From Bacteroidota bacterium (lineage in GTDB: Bacteria; Bacteroidota; Bacteroidia; Flavobacteriales; Flavobacteriaceae), in the NCBI GenBank assembly GCA_004356305.1, contig SMXJ01000044.1, forward strand, positions 1-11,723: DNA of 11,723 bases, written 5' to 3'. Position numbers and translations under genes: made by a program. Shown piece by piece: positions 1 to 6,523 of this stretch. The notes under the pieces are model-generated. The model was given only the letters and a program-made list of their open reading frames with translations, had not been told where the DNA came from and searched no databases. Position 1 is the first letter of the stretch; each line of letters opens with the position of its first letter.

Positions 1-330
1 CAATCCTTCATGCGTAGCAGGGTGACCCTGCAGCCGGGAGTTGATCAAGCGGAACGTATTGAGTTCTTCTAGTGGAAAATAGCCGGACCGTGCTAGCACA
101 CTATAAAACACGGGAGAAATATGGCCATTTGACAAGAAGAAAATATCTTCATTTTTACCATCCATATCGAAACCGTCTTTGCGATTCATAAGTACTTGAA
201 AAAGAGCAACAAAAAATTCGGTGCAACCCAGCGAACCACCCGGATGACCCGAATTTACTTTGTGCACCTGTCTCAAAATATCTCTACGAACTTGAGTTAC
301 AAGATCGTTAAGGTAATTTATGTCTGGCAT
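1..330 (-). CDS. Transketolase, N-terminal (thiamine diphosphate-binding) subunit, partial
   Basis: Transketolase moves two-carbon ketol units between sugar phosphates in the non-oxidative pentose phosphate pathway, using thiamine diphosphate and Mg2+. Only the first 110 residues are visible, from ATG at 330-328; the frame runs off the left edge. The family's N-terminal signatures are present: SGHPGG at residues 27-32, SNGHISP at 67-73 and LQGHP at 100-104. H29, H70 and H103 correspond to the active-site histidines H30, H69 and H103 of yeast transketolase. The compact start and sequence style resemble the split transketolases of Bacteroidota and archaea, in which a subunit of about 280 residues is followed by a separate C-terminal subunit gene. 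That split is inferred, because the downstream part lies outside the window. The gene diverges from tgt and has its own promoter at 353-383. Confidence 0.93.
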   Translation of the reverse strand, partial: MPDINYLNDLVTQVRRDILRQVHKVNSGHPGGSLGCTEFFVALFQVLMNRKDGFDMDGKNEDIFFLSNGHISPVFYSVLARSGYFPLEELNTFRLINSRLQGHPATHEGL

Positions 331-352
331 AGAATTATTAATTTTTCAGTGT

Positions 353-383
353 CAAAAGTAATGCTTTCATCTAGGGCTACAAA
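353..383 (-). promoter_or_regulatory. Predicted promoter of the transketolase gene
   Basis: Read on the minus strand this is TTTG (383-380), a 19-base spacer, then TACTTTTG (360-353). It matches the Bacteroidota sigma-ABfr consensus TTTG / TAnnTTTG. It would give a leader of roughly 18 bases before the ATG at 330. No strong Shine-Dalgarno sequence is visible, as is usual for this phylum. Confidence 0.65.
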
Positions 384-574
384 GAAGAAAATAAGCCACT
401 TATTAACGATTTTCTCCTTTTAATCAACAGTGGAGTTTGGTAGATAGCTGCCGGTTTTGAAAGATCGTTTTTGGACATGATCTATTCAGAATAGAATAAG
501 GGTCAATAATTATCCGTTCGTTTTATTTTTTGAAAGTCTAACATTTCTTTATCATTCAAACTCACAAATCATTT

Positions 575-582
575 TATCTTTG
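575..582 (+). promoter_or_regulatory. Predicted -7 element of the tgt operon promoter
   Basis: TATCTTTG is an exact match to the Bacteroidota -7 consensus TAnnTTTG and lies 22 bases before the tgt ATG. No clear TTG is found at the expected -33 distance, so the upstream half is weak. This is the only good candidate in the 274-base divergent gap between the transketolase gene and tgt. Confidence 0.5.
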
Positions 583-604
583 TTAGCGGATAAGCAAAGA
601 CTGC

Positions 605-1735
605 ATGCTATATAAATTGGAAGCAATGGACCCGGAGAGCAAAGCACGAGCCGGAACCATAACCCTTGACCACGGAATTGTGGAAACCCCCATCTTTATG
701 CCGGTGGGTACTGCAGGTACAGTGAAGGGTATTCATCAAAGGGAGTTGACCGATGATATTAACCCCGATATCATTTTGGGAAACACCTATCATTTGTACC
801 TCCGTCCACAAATCGATATAATCGAAAAGGCCGGAGGTCTTCATAAGTTTATGAGTTGGGACCGGAATATCCTCACCGACAGTGGAGGTTATCAGGTTTA
901 TTCGCTGTCAGCCAACCGAAAGATCAAGGAAGAAGGTGTAAAATTTAAATCGCACATAGATGGAAGCTTACATATGTTCACACCGGAAAATGTGATGGAG
1001 ATTCAACGTTCAATAGGAGCCGATATTATCATGGCTTTTGATGAGTGTACACCGTTTCCTTGTGAATATGACTATGCGAAAAGTTCTATGCACCTGACTC
1101 ATCGATGGTTGGATAGATGTATGAGACATTTAGAAAAAACGCCTTACAGATACAATTATGAACAAGCCTTTTTTCCTATAGTTCAAGGGAGTACATTTAA
1201 AGATCTCCGAATTCAATCCGCAGAATATATAGCTTCTGTCGGTGCGGAAGGAAACGCTATAGGAGGATTATCCGTTGGAGAACCTGCCGAAGAAATGTAT
1301 GCTATGACCGAAATAGTAACGGCAATTCTTCCGGAAGAAAAACCCCGTTATTTAATGGGCGTAGGCACGCCTGTCAATATCCTGGAAAATATTGCCCTTG
1401 GCATCGATATGTTCGATTGTGTGATGCCTACCCGTAATGGTCGTAACGGTATGTTGTTCACCGCTCACGGCACTCTCAATATTAAGAATAAAAAGTGGGA
1501 GGAGGATTTTTCTACTATTGATGATATGAATATCACATGGGTGGACACAGCTTACAGTAAAGCATATTTGCGTCATTTGTTTTCTGTGAATGAAATGCTA
1601 GGACGGCAAATAGCCTCTATTCACAATCTGGGATTCTATCTTTGGTTGGTTCGTGAAGCCAGAAAACATATATTAGCCGGAGATTTTACCACTTGGAAAA
1701 ACCAAATGGTCCGGCAATTGGATAAACGATTGTAA
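605..1735 (+). CDS. tgt: Queuine/preQ1 tRNA-guanine transglycosylase
   Basis: Tgt swaps guanine-34 of GUN-anticodon tRNAs (Asp, Asn, His, Tyr) for preQ1, the step that commits to queuosine. The 376-residue length is normal for the bacterial family. Visible motifs are DSGGYQ at 92-97, MAFDECTP at 143-150 (base-recognition aspartate D146), PIVQGS at 191-196, AIGGLSVGE at 218-226, and IDMFDCVMPTRNGRNG from 267, containing the probable nucleophile D271. The zinc site is unusual. Aligned to E. coli, the three cysteine ligands (C302, C304, C307) become N309, T311 and D314, while the histidine (H340, E. coli H333) is kept. The rest of the C-terminal domain is intact and shows no sign of decay. The stop codon shares one base with the ATG of the next gene (TAATG), so translation is probably coupled. 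Confidence 0.96.
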   Translation: MLYKLEAMDPESKARAGTITLDHGIVETPIFMPVGTAGTVKGIHQRELTDDINPDIILGNTYHLYLRPQIDIIEKAGGLHKFMSWDRNILTDSGGYQVYSLSANRKIKEEGVKFKSHIDGSLHMFTPENVMEIQRSIGADIIMAFDECTPFPCEYDYAKSSMHLTHRWLDRCMRHLEKTPYRYNYEQAFFPIVQGSTFKDLRIQSAEYIASVGAEGNAIGGLSVGEPAEEMYAMTEIVTAILPEEKPRYLMGVGTPVNILENIALGIDMFDCVMPTRNGRNGMLFTAHGTLNIKNKKWEEDFSTIDDMNITWVDTAYSKAYLRHLFSVNEMLGRQIASIHNLGFYLWLVREARKHILAGDFTTWKNQMVRQLDKRL

Positions 1736-2814
1736 TGCTCAACATCCTGGACAGATACATATTGAAGAAATATTTAGGGACTTTCATCCTGCTGTTGTTA
1801 TTGTTCATACCTATTGGAATTACAGTGAATCTGGCTGAGAAGATCGACAAAATGTTGGAGAACGAAATAGCTTTGACAGATATACTTCTTTATTATCTTG
1901 ATTTTACCATTTACTTTGCCAACTTACTATTCCCCTTGTTCTTATTTCTTTCGGTTATTTGGTTTACTTCAAAATTGGCCAACAATACCGAGGTCATAGC
2001 CTTTCTGAGTAGTGGTGTTTCATATTTTAGATACTTACGCCCTTATATGATAGGCGCTACCATTGTTTGTTTTGGAGCTTTTATTCTTGGAAATTACCTG
2101 GCGCCAATGGCCAGCAAGAGGTATAATGAATTTATCTATAATAAATTGAGCAAAGGCAAAAAAGCTCGTGACCAAAGTAATGTCTATAGGCAGATCAATG
2201 ATGAAGAATACATTTATGTAAGCTACTTCAATGTAAAGGAAAAATCGGGAAGTAATTTCACCCTGGAACATTTTGAAGGAAATAAAATGACCTACAAGAT
2301 TTCGGCGAGTAGGATAAAATATAATGAGAAGGACTCTAGTTATACGCTATTTAATTATTCCAAAAGGATTATTGGAGAACTGGGAGATTCATTGGTTAAT
2401 CGACCTAAGATGGACACCTTATTTTCATTCGACTTAGAAGACCTCACCCCTGTGAAATACATAGCCGAAACCTTAAATTTCAATGATCTGAATAGTTTCA
2501 TCCGAAGAGAGAAGAAAAAAGGTTCCAGTTATATCGGTCGCTATGAAGTGGTGCGCTTCAAACGATGGAGCTTACCTGTTTCAGCATATATCCTCACTAT
2601 AATTGCCGTCGCTGTTTCCTCTATTAAAAGACGAGGAGGTATGGGAGTAAATTTGGCAATTGGTATCGCGATTGGAATGGTTTTTATATTCTTCGATAAA
2701 ATTTTTGGGACCATGGCAGAGCAAAGTAGCTTTTCTCCCCTTATTGCGACTTGGTTTCCCAATTTCATTTTTGGTATTTTGGCGGTATATTTACTGAAGA
2801 ATGCAAAAAGATAA
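1735..2814 (+). CDS. LptF/LptG (YjgP/YjgQ) family inner-membrane permease
   Basis: Proteins of this family form the membrane part of the LptB2FGC transporter, which lifts lipopolysaccharide from the inner membrane into the periplasmic Lpt bridge. The 359-residue protein has the family architecture: about three membrane helices near 13-33, 55-77 and 104-124, a periplasmic beta-jellyroll-like region (about 140-265), then three helices near 275-296, 304-322 and 335-354. The N-terminal ILDRYILKKYL and the stretch around residue 273 (VRFKRWSLPVSAYIL) are typical. It starts on the last base of the tgt stop and overlaps the next gene by 14 bases, so it lies inside a tight operon. Whether it acts as LptF or LptG cannot be decided from the sequence. 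The best-fitting label is LptG-like. Confidence 0.88.
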   Translation: MLNILDRYILKKYLGTFILLLLLFIPIGITVNLAEKIDKMLENEIALTDILLYYLDFTIYFANLLFPLFLFLSVIWFTSKLANNTEVIAFLSSGVSYFRYLRPYMIGATIVCFGAFILGNYLAPMASKRYNEFIYNKLSKGKKARDQSNVYRQINDEEYIYVSYFNVKEKSGSNFTLEHFEGNKMTYKISASRIKYNEKDSSYTLFNYSKRIIGELGDSLVNRPKMDTLFSFDLEDLTPVKYIAETLNFNDLNSFIRREKKKGSSYIGRYEVVRFKRWSLPVSAYILTIIAVAVSSIKRRGGMGVNLAIGIAIGMVFIFFDKIFGTMAEQSSFSPLIATWFPNFIFGILAVYLLKNAKR

Positions 2815-3703
2815 ACTGCTTCATTATTCGCATTTACATTTTATAATACTCATTGCCGGATTTACCGCAATACTGGGGAAATTAATTACCATTGAAGCCT
2901 TATCTATAGTATGGTATAGAATGGTAATGGCTACTGCAGTCATTTTTATTTACATCAAGGCGAGAAAGATAGAGATGATATTCTCTGTAAGGGCCATTGC
3001 TAGCTTTTGCCTCGTAGGACTTATTATCGCATTGCATTGGTTCACTTTTTTTTTGGCGATAAAAGTTTCCAATGTTTCGATCACTCTTGCCATACTTTCG
3101 ACAGGTACTTTTTTTGTTTCCTTTTTAGAACCCATATTTTTTAAAAGAAAAATATATTGGTATGAAGTTGTATTTGGAATAATGGTGATAGCCGGTTTGT
3201 ATGTAATTTTCGATATAGAGTCTCACAACCTAAGCGGAATTCTATTGGCATTGGCATCAGCTTTTTTTGGTGGTTTATTCACCGTACTAAATGGTAAACT
3301 AACGACCAAATATAATCCTGTGGCGATCACATTATACGAAATAGCAGCAGGGAGCTTATTTGTAACTATTTTCTTACTCATCAGTGGCGAATTTTCGATC
3401 GGTTTCTTTCATCTTATCGCTACAGATTGGCTTTACTTATTTATACTCGCATCTGTGTGCACAGCTTATGCATTTATAGTGGGAATACATCTAATGAAGT
3501 GGATCAGTCCATACACCGTAATGCTTACCTACAACTTAGAGCCTGTATATGGTATCTTGCTGGCCCTTATTATTTTTAAAGATTCTGAAAGAATGAGCAC
3601 TCAATTTTATTATGGTGCTTTGATCATCCTGGCAACCGTTATCACGAACGGCATTATAAAAATATATCTTCAAAGAAAAAATAATCGGACTTACACAAGC
3701 TAA
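2801..3703 (+). CDS. EamA/DMT-family transporter
   Basis: This is a 300-residue, very hydrophobic protein with about ten predicted membrane helices in two EamA-type repeats (roughly 10-140 and 145-290). That is the standard architecture of drug/metabolite transporter superfamily exporters. Family hallmarks are WYRMVMA near residue 38, the first-repeat end around LEPIFF (109-114), and the second-repeat counterpart around YNLEPVYGILLA (245-256). Its start lies inside the 3' end of the permease gene (14-base overlap), which implies translational coupling and the same transcript. The substrate cannot be predicted; DMT members export amino acids, metabolites or drugs. A link to lipopolysaccharide export is possible from context but unproven. 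The C-terminus is basic and should be cytoplasmic. Confidence 0.88.
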   Translation: MQKDKLLHYSHLHFIILIAGFTAILGKLITIEALSIVWYRMVMATAVIFIYIKARKIEMIFSVRAIASFCLVGLIIALHWFTFFLAIKVSNVSITLAILSTGTFFVSFLEPIFFKRKIYWYEVVFGIMVIAGLYVIFDIESHNLSGILLALASAFFGGLFTVLNGKLTTKYNPVAITLYEIAAGSLFVTIFLLISGEFSIGFFHLIATDWLYLFILASVCTAYAFIVGIHLMKWISPYTVMLTYNLEPVYGILLALIIFKDSERMSTQFYYGALIILATVITNGIIKIYLQRKNNRTYTS

Positions 3704-3714
3704 AAACAAAGCTT

Positions 3715-3722
3715 TATCTTTG
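3715..3722 (+). promoter_or_regulatory. Predicted -7 element of the accA promoter
   Basis: TATCTTTG matches TAnnTTTG exactly, 12 bases after the transporter stop codon. It implies a transcript start near 3727-3730 and a leader of about 25-30 bases to the accA ATG at 3756. No clear -33 TTG is present. The element sits in a small inverted repeat (ACAAAG-N6-CTTTGT, 3706-3723). Confidence 0.5.
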
Positions 3723-3755
3723 TATTTGATCAAAAACAAAAGCATATTCAATAAT

Positions 3756-4709
3756 ATGGAATATCTTGAATTTGAATTACCAATAAAAGAATTACAGGAA
3801 CAATACGATAAAGCCTGCCAGATTGGTGAGGAAAGTGATGTGGATGTATCCAACACCTGTAAACAAATTGAAAAGAAACTCAATGCGACCAAAAGGGAGA
3901 TTTATAAAAACCTGACGCCGTGGCAACGAGTACAGTTATCCCGACACCCTAATCGCCCGTACACACTGGATTATATCAATGCAATTTGCGGGGATTCCTT
4001 TTTAGAACTGCATGGGGATCGTGGGTTTAAGGATGACAAAGCCATGATTGGCGGTCTGGGCAAAATTGGTGACCAGACCTATATGTTCATTGGACAACAA
4101 AAAGGATACAATACCAAAACACGCCAGTATCGAAACTTTGGGATGGCTAATCCGGAAGGGTATCGCAAGGCTCTGCGATTGATGAAATCCGCTGAGAAGT
4201 TTGGTATACCGGTGGTTAGCTTGATCGATACTCCCGGCGCCTATCCCGGTCTGGAGGCGGAAGAACGAGGCCAGGGTGAAGCCATTGCTCGCAATATAAT
4301 CGAAATGACTCGTTTGAAAGTTCCTATTATAGTAATTATTATTGGAGAAGGCGCAAGTGGAGGTGCCTTGGGAATTGGCGTTGGTGATAGGGTATTGATG
4401 CTGGAAAATACATGGTACTCTGTAATTTCACCGGAAAGTTGTTCGTCTATCTTATGGAGAAGTTGGGAATTCAAAGAACAAGCTGCTGCAGCCTTAAAAC
4501 TCACGGCGACCGATATGATAAAGCTCAAATTGATAGACCAAATTATTAAGGAACCTCTGGGTGGCGCACATAGTAATAAAGAAAAAACATATATTGAAGT
4601 TGCGAAATCTATTACCAAAGTTTATGACGAATTGAAAGACTTATCACCAAAAGAATTGGTCAAAAAAAGAATGGAAAAGTATTCCGAAATGGGAGTCTTT
4701 AAAGGCTAG
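3756..4709 (+). CDS. accA: Acetyl-CoA carboxylase carboxyltransferase subunit alpha
   Basis: AccA with AccD (not in this window) transfers the carboxyl group from carboxybiotin on BCCP to acetyl-CoA. This makes malonyl-CoA, the first step of fatty acid synthesis in the cytoplasm. The 317 residues match the usual length (319 in E. coli). Visible motifs are the N-terminal helix MEYLEFELPI, HGDRGFKDD (86-94), IDTPGAYPGLEAEERGQGEA (157-176), and GEGASGGALGIGVGDRVLM (197-215) with the tandem glycines expected to form the oxyanion hole. The ATG at 3756 is preferred over an in-frame TTG at 3720, because that TTG overlaps the promoter -7 element and would add 12 non-conserved residues. The gene appears to be transcribed from its own promoter. 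No clear terminator follows it. Confidence 0.96.
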   Translation: MEYLEFELPIKELQEQYDKACQIGEESDVDVSNTCKQIEKKLNATKREIYKNLTPWQRVQLSRHPNRPYTLDYINAICGDSFLELHGDRGFKDDKAMIGGLGKIGDQTYMFIGQQKGYNTKTRQYRNFGMANPEGYRKALRLMKSAEKFGIPVVSLIDTPGAYPGLEAEERGQGEAIARNIIEMTRLKVPIIVIIIGEGASGGALGIGVGDRVLMLENTWYSVISPESCSSILWRSWEFKEQAAAALKLTATDMIKLKLIDQIIKEPLGGAHSNKEKTYIEVAKSITKVYDELKDLSPKELVKKRMEKYSEMGVFKG

Positions 4710-4768
4710 TTTCAGCAATAACAACTCTTTACAATATCTAATGGTTTTCCGTCGGATTTTTTTTATCT

Positions 4769-4811
4769 TTATTAACAATATTTTTGACTTATTAACAGTC
4801 GAATTGTTAAT
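4769..4811 (+). repeat. Three ATTAACA-type repeats upstream of dnaB
   Basis: TTATTAACA occurs at 4769-4777 and again at 4789-4797, exactly 20 bases apart, so both lie on the same helix face. An inverted copy, TGTTAAT, lies at 4805-4811 and makes a 7-base inverted repeat with the second copy (loop of 7). The stretch is AT-rich. It could be a regulator-binding site for dnaB or simply a low-complexity coincidence. No U-tract follows, so it is not a terminator. Confidence 0.4.
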
Positions 4812-4844
4812 GACCTGTGAATAGACAAATTTAAAAATAAAGAG

Positions 4845-4871
4845 TTGATCTTCACAATTTATTTACTTTCG
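4845..4871 (+). promoter_or_regulatory. Predicted dnaB promoter (near-leaderless)
   Basis: TTG (4845-4847), a 16-base spacer and TACTTTCG (4864-4871, one mismatch to TAnnTTTG) lie directly against the dnaB ATG at 4876. A transcript from here would start at or within a few bases of the start codon. A second weaker candidate, TATCTTTA at 4764-4771, would give a leader of about 100 bases. Confidence 0.45.
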
Positions 4872-4875
4872 TACA

Positions 4876-6429
4876 ATGGAATCAATTAAACCTCATAGCT
4901 CGTACACTCCGAGGACTTCTCAGGTTATTTCTTTGGAAAAAGGAAAGATACCGCCACAAGCAACTGATTTAGAGGAAGTTGTGCTTGGAGCTATGATGAT
5001 AGACAAAAAGGGAGTCGATGAGGTGATTGATATCCTCCATCCCGATGTATTCTATAAAGACGCACACACGCACATTTTTGAAGCCATCCTCAATTTGTTC
5101 GAAAACAGCGAGCCTGTTGACTTATTAACTGTTTCAGCGAAACTCAAGAAGGAAAAAAAGCTGGATTTAATAGGGGGTGAATTTTATTTGATCCAATTGA
5201 CTCAAAAAGTGTCATCTTCGGCCCATATTGAGTTTCATGCCCGAATTATTTTGCAAAAATTCATTCAGCGTAGTTTGATAAAGATTTCAAGTGAAATTAT
5301 TGAAGAATCCTACGACGAGAGTACAGATGTTTTTGACTTACTTGATAATGCCGAAGCAAAGCTATATGAGATCACTCAGGGAAATATTAAGCGATCTTCC
5401 GAAACTGCACAGAATTTAGTTATCCAGGCTAAAAAAAGAATTGAGGATATTGCTAATAAGAAAGGGCTATCAGGAATACCGTCCGGTTTTTCAAGAATCG
5501 ATAGATTAACTTCCGGATGGCAACCCAGCGATCTCATTATTATAGCTGCTCGCCCGGGTATGGGTAAAACGGCTTTAGCTCTGTCAATGGCTAGAAATAT
5601 CGCGGTGGAATACAATATACCCGTTGCTTTTTTCTCCTTAGAAATGTCGTCATTACAATTGATCACCCGATTGATATCTTCGGAAACAGGACTTTCGTCA
5701 GAAAAACTAAGAACGGGTAACCTGGAAAAACATGAATGGGAGCAATTGAACGTTAAAGTAAAGGGTTTGGAAAAAGCACCATTGTTTATTGATGACACCC
5801 CTTCACTTTCTATTTTTGATCTTCGAGCCAAGGCCAGACGTTTGGTCTCACAACACCATATCAAGATAATCATGATAGATTACTTGCAACTAATGACTAC
5901 GGGAGGGAACCAAAAAGGAGGAAATAGGGAGCAAGAGATATCTACCATCTCCCGAAACTTAAAAGCATTGGCCAAAGAATTGAATTTACCTGTAATTGCA
6001 CTGTCACAACTCTCGCGAGCCGTGGAGACACGTGGTGGAAGTAAAAGGCCACTATTGAGTGACCTTCGTGAATCCGGTGCCATCGAACAGGACGCAGACA
6101 TTGTATCGTTTATCTATCGTCCTGAATACTATAAAATCGATGAATGGGATGATGAAGAACGTACACCAACTGCAGGCCAGGCAGAATTTATCATTTCTAA
6201 GCATCGTAATGGTGGCTTGGATGAAATGCGCTTAAAATTCGTTGGCCATTTGGGTCGTTTCGAAAATCTAGAGACCTTCGATTTCCCAACCGAAATCCAT
6301 TCAAGAATGAACGATGCCGCCAACGACGACACCTTTAAAACAGATCAATTACCTTCTACCGATGAAGCCTTCGGAAGTTCTATGAATGATGATGGAACAC
6401 CGGACGATGATGATGGAATCCCATTTTAA
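4876..6429 (+). CDS. dnaB: Replicative DNA helicase DnaB
   Basis: DnaB is the hexameric 5'-3' helicase that unwinds DNA at the replication fork and recruits primase DnaG. The 517 residues contain an N-terminal helical domain (about 25-150), a linker (about 155-195) and a RecA-like ATPase domain (about 200-470). Motifs are Walker A ARPGMGKT at 225-232, the FFSLEM motif at 252-257 (E256), Walker B IIMIDYLQL at 331-339, SQLSR at 377-381, DLRESGAIEQDADIV at 396-410, and KHRNG at 442-446 carrying the likely arginine finger R444. No intein interrupts the ATPase motifs. The C-terminal ~45 residues are disordered, acidic and end DDDDGIPF, resembling the tip of SSB proteins. The protein is longer than E. 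coli DnaB (471) because of this tail and an N-terminal extension of about 24 residues. Confidence 0.97.
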   Translation: MESIKPHSSYTPRTSQVISLEKGKIPPQATDLEEVVLGAMMIDKKGVDEVIDILHPDVFYKDAHTHIFEAILNLFENSEPVDLLTVSAKLKKEKKLDLIGGEFYLIQLTQKVSSSAHIEFHARIILQKFIQRSLIKISSEIIEESYDESTDVFDLLDNAEAKLYEITQGNIKRSSETAQNLVIQAKKRIEDIANKKGLSGIPSGFSRIDRLTSGWQPSDLIIIAARPGMGKTALALSMARNIAVEYNIPVAFFSLEMSSLQLITRLISSETGLSSEKLRTGNLEKHEWEQLNVKVKGLEKAPLFIDDTPSLSIFDLRAKARRLVSQHHIKIIMIDYLQLMTTGGNQKGGNREQEISTISRNLKALAKELNLPVIALSQLSRAVETRGGSKRPLLSDLRESGAIEQDADIVSFIYRPEYYKIDEWDDEERTPTAGQAEFIISKHRNGGLDEMRLKFVGHLGRFENLETFDFPTEIHSRMNDAANDDTFKTDQLPSTDEAFGSSMNDDGTPDDDDGIPF

Positions 6430-6491
6430 TACTATCTAATATAAAAATTAAACTTCCTTCTAATTTTCTTAAAGAAGTAATAAAGTATCAA

Positions 6492-6519
6492 TTTGGAATA
6501 GATTTTGTCGTTATATTAG
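6492..6519 (+). promoter_or_regulatory. Predicted promoter of the 419-residue exported-protein gene
   Basis: TTTG (6492-6495), a 16-base spacer and TATATTAG (6512-6519, one mismatch to TAnnTTTG) end only four bases before the ATG at 6524. As with dnaB, transcripts would be nearly leaderless. The 94-base gap after dnaB has no convincing terminator, so read-through from dnaB is also possible. Confidence 0.4.
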
Positions 6520-6523
6520 CACT

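Noticed and set aside
196..423. 75-residue open frame on the plus strand
   Set aside because: It overlaps the transketolase gene on the opposite strand and its promoter, and the translated sequence shows no domain or plausible composition.
3720..3755. Upstream TTG start for accA
   Set aside because: The TTG lies inside the predicted -7 promoter element and adds 12 residues not seen in AccA proteins, whose usual start matches the ATG at 3756.
4769..4811. Replication origin next to dnaB
   Set aside because: There is no exact DnaA box, dnaA is not nearby, and three degenerate repeats are not enough to call an origin.
6430..6523. Terminator after dnaB
   Set aside because: Only a weak pairing with a long loop is possible, without a GC-rich stem or a proper U-tract.
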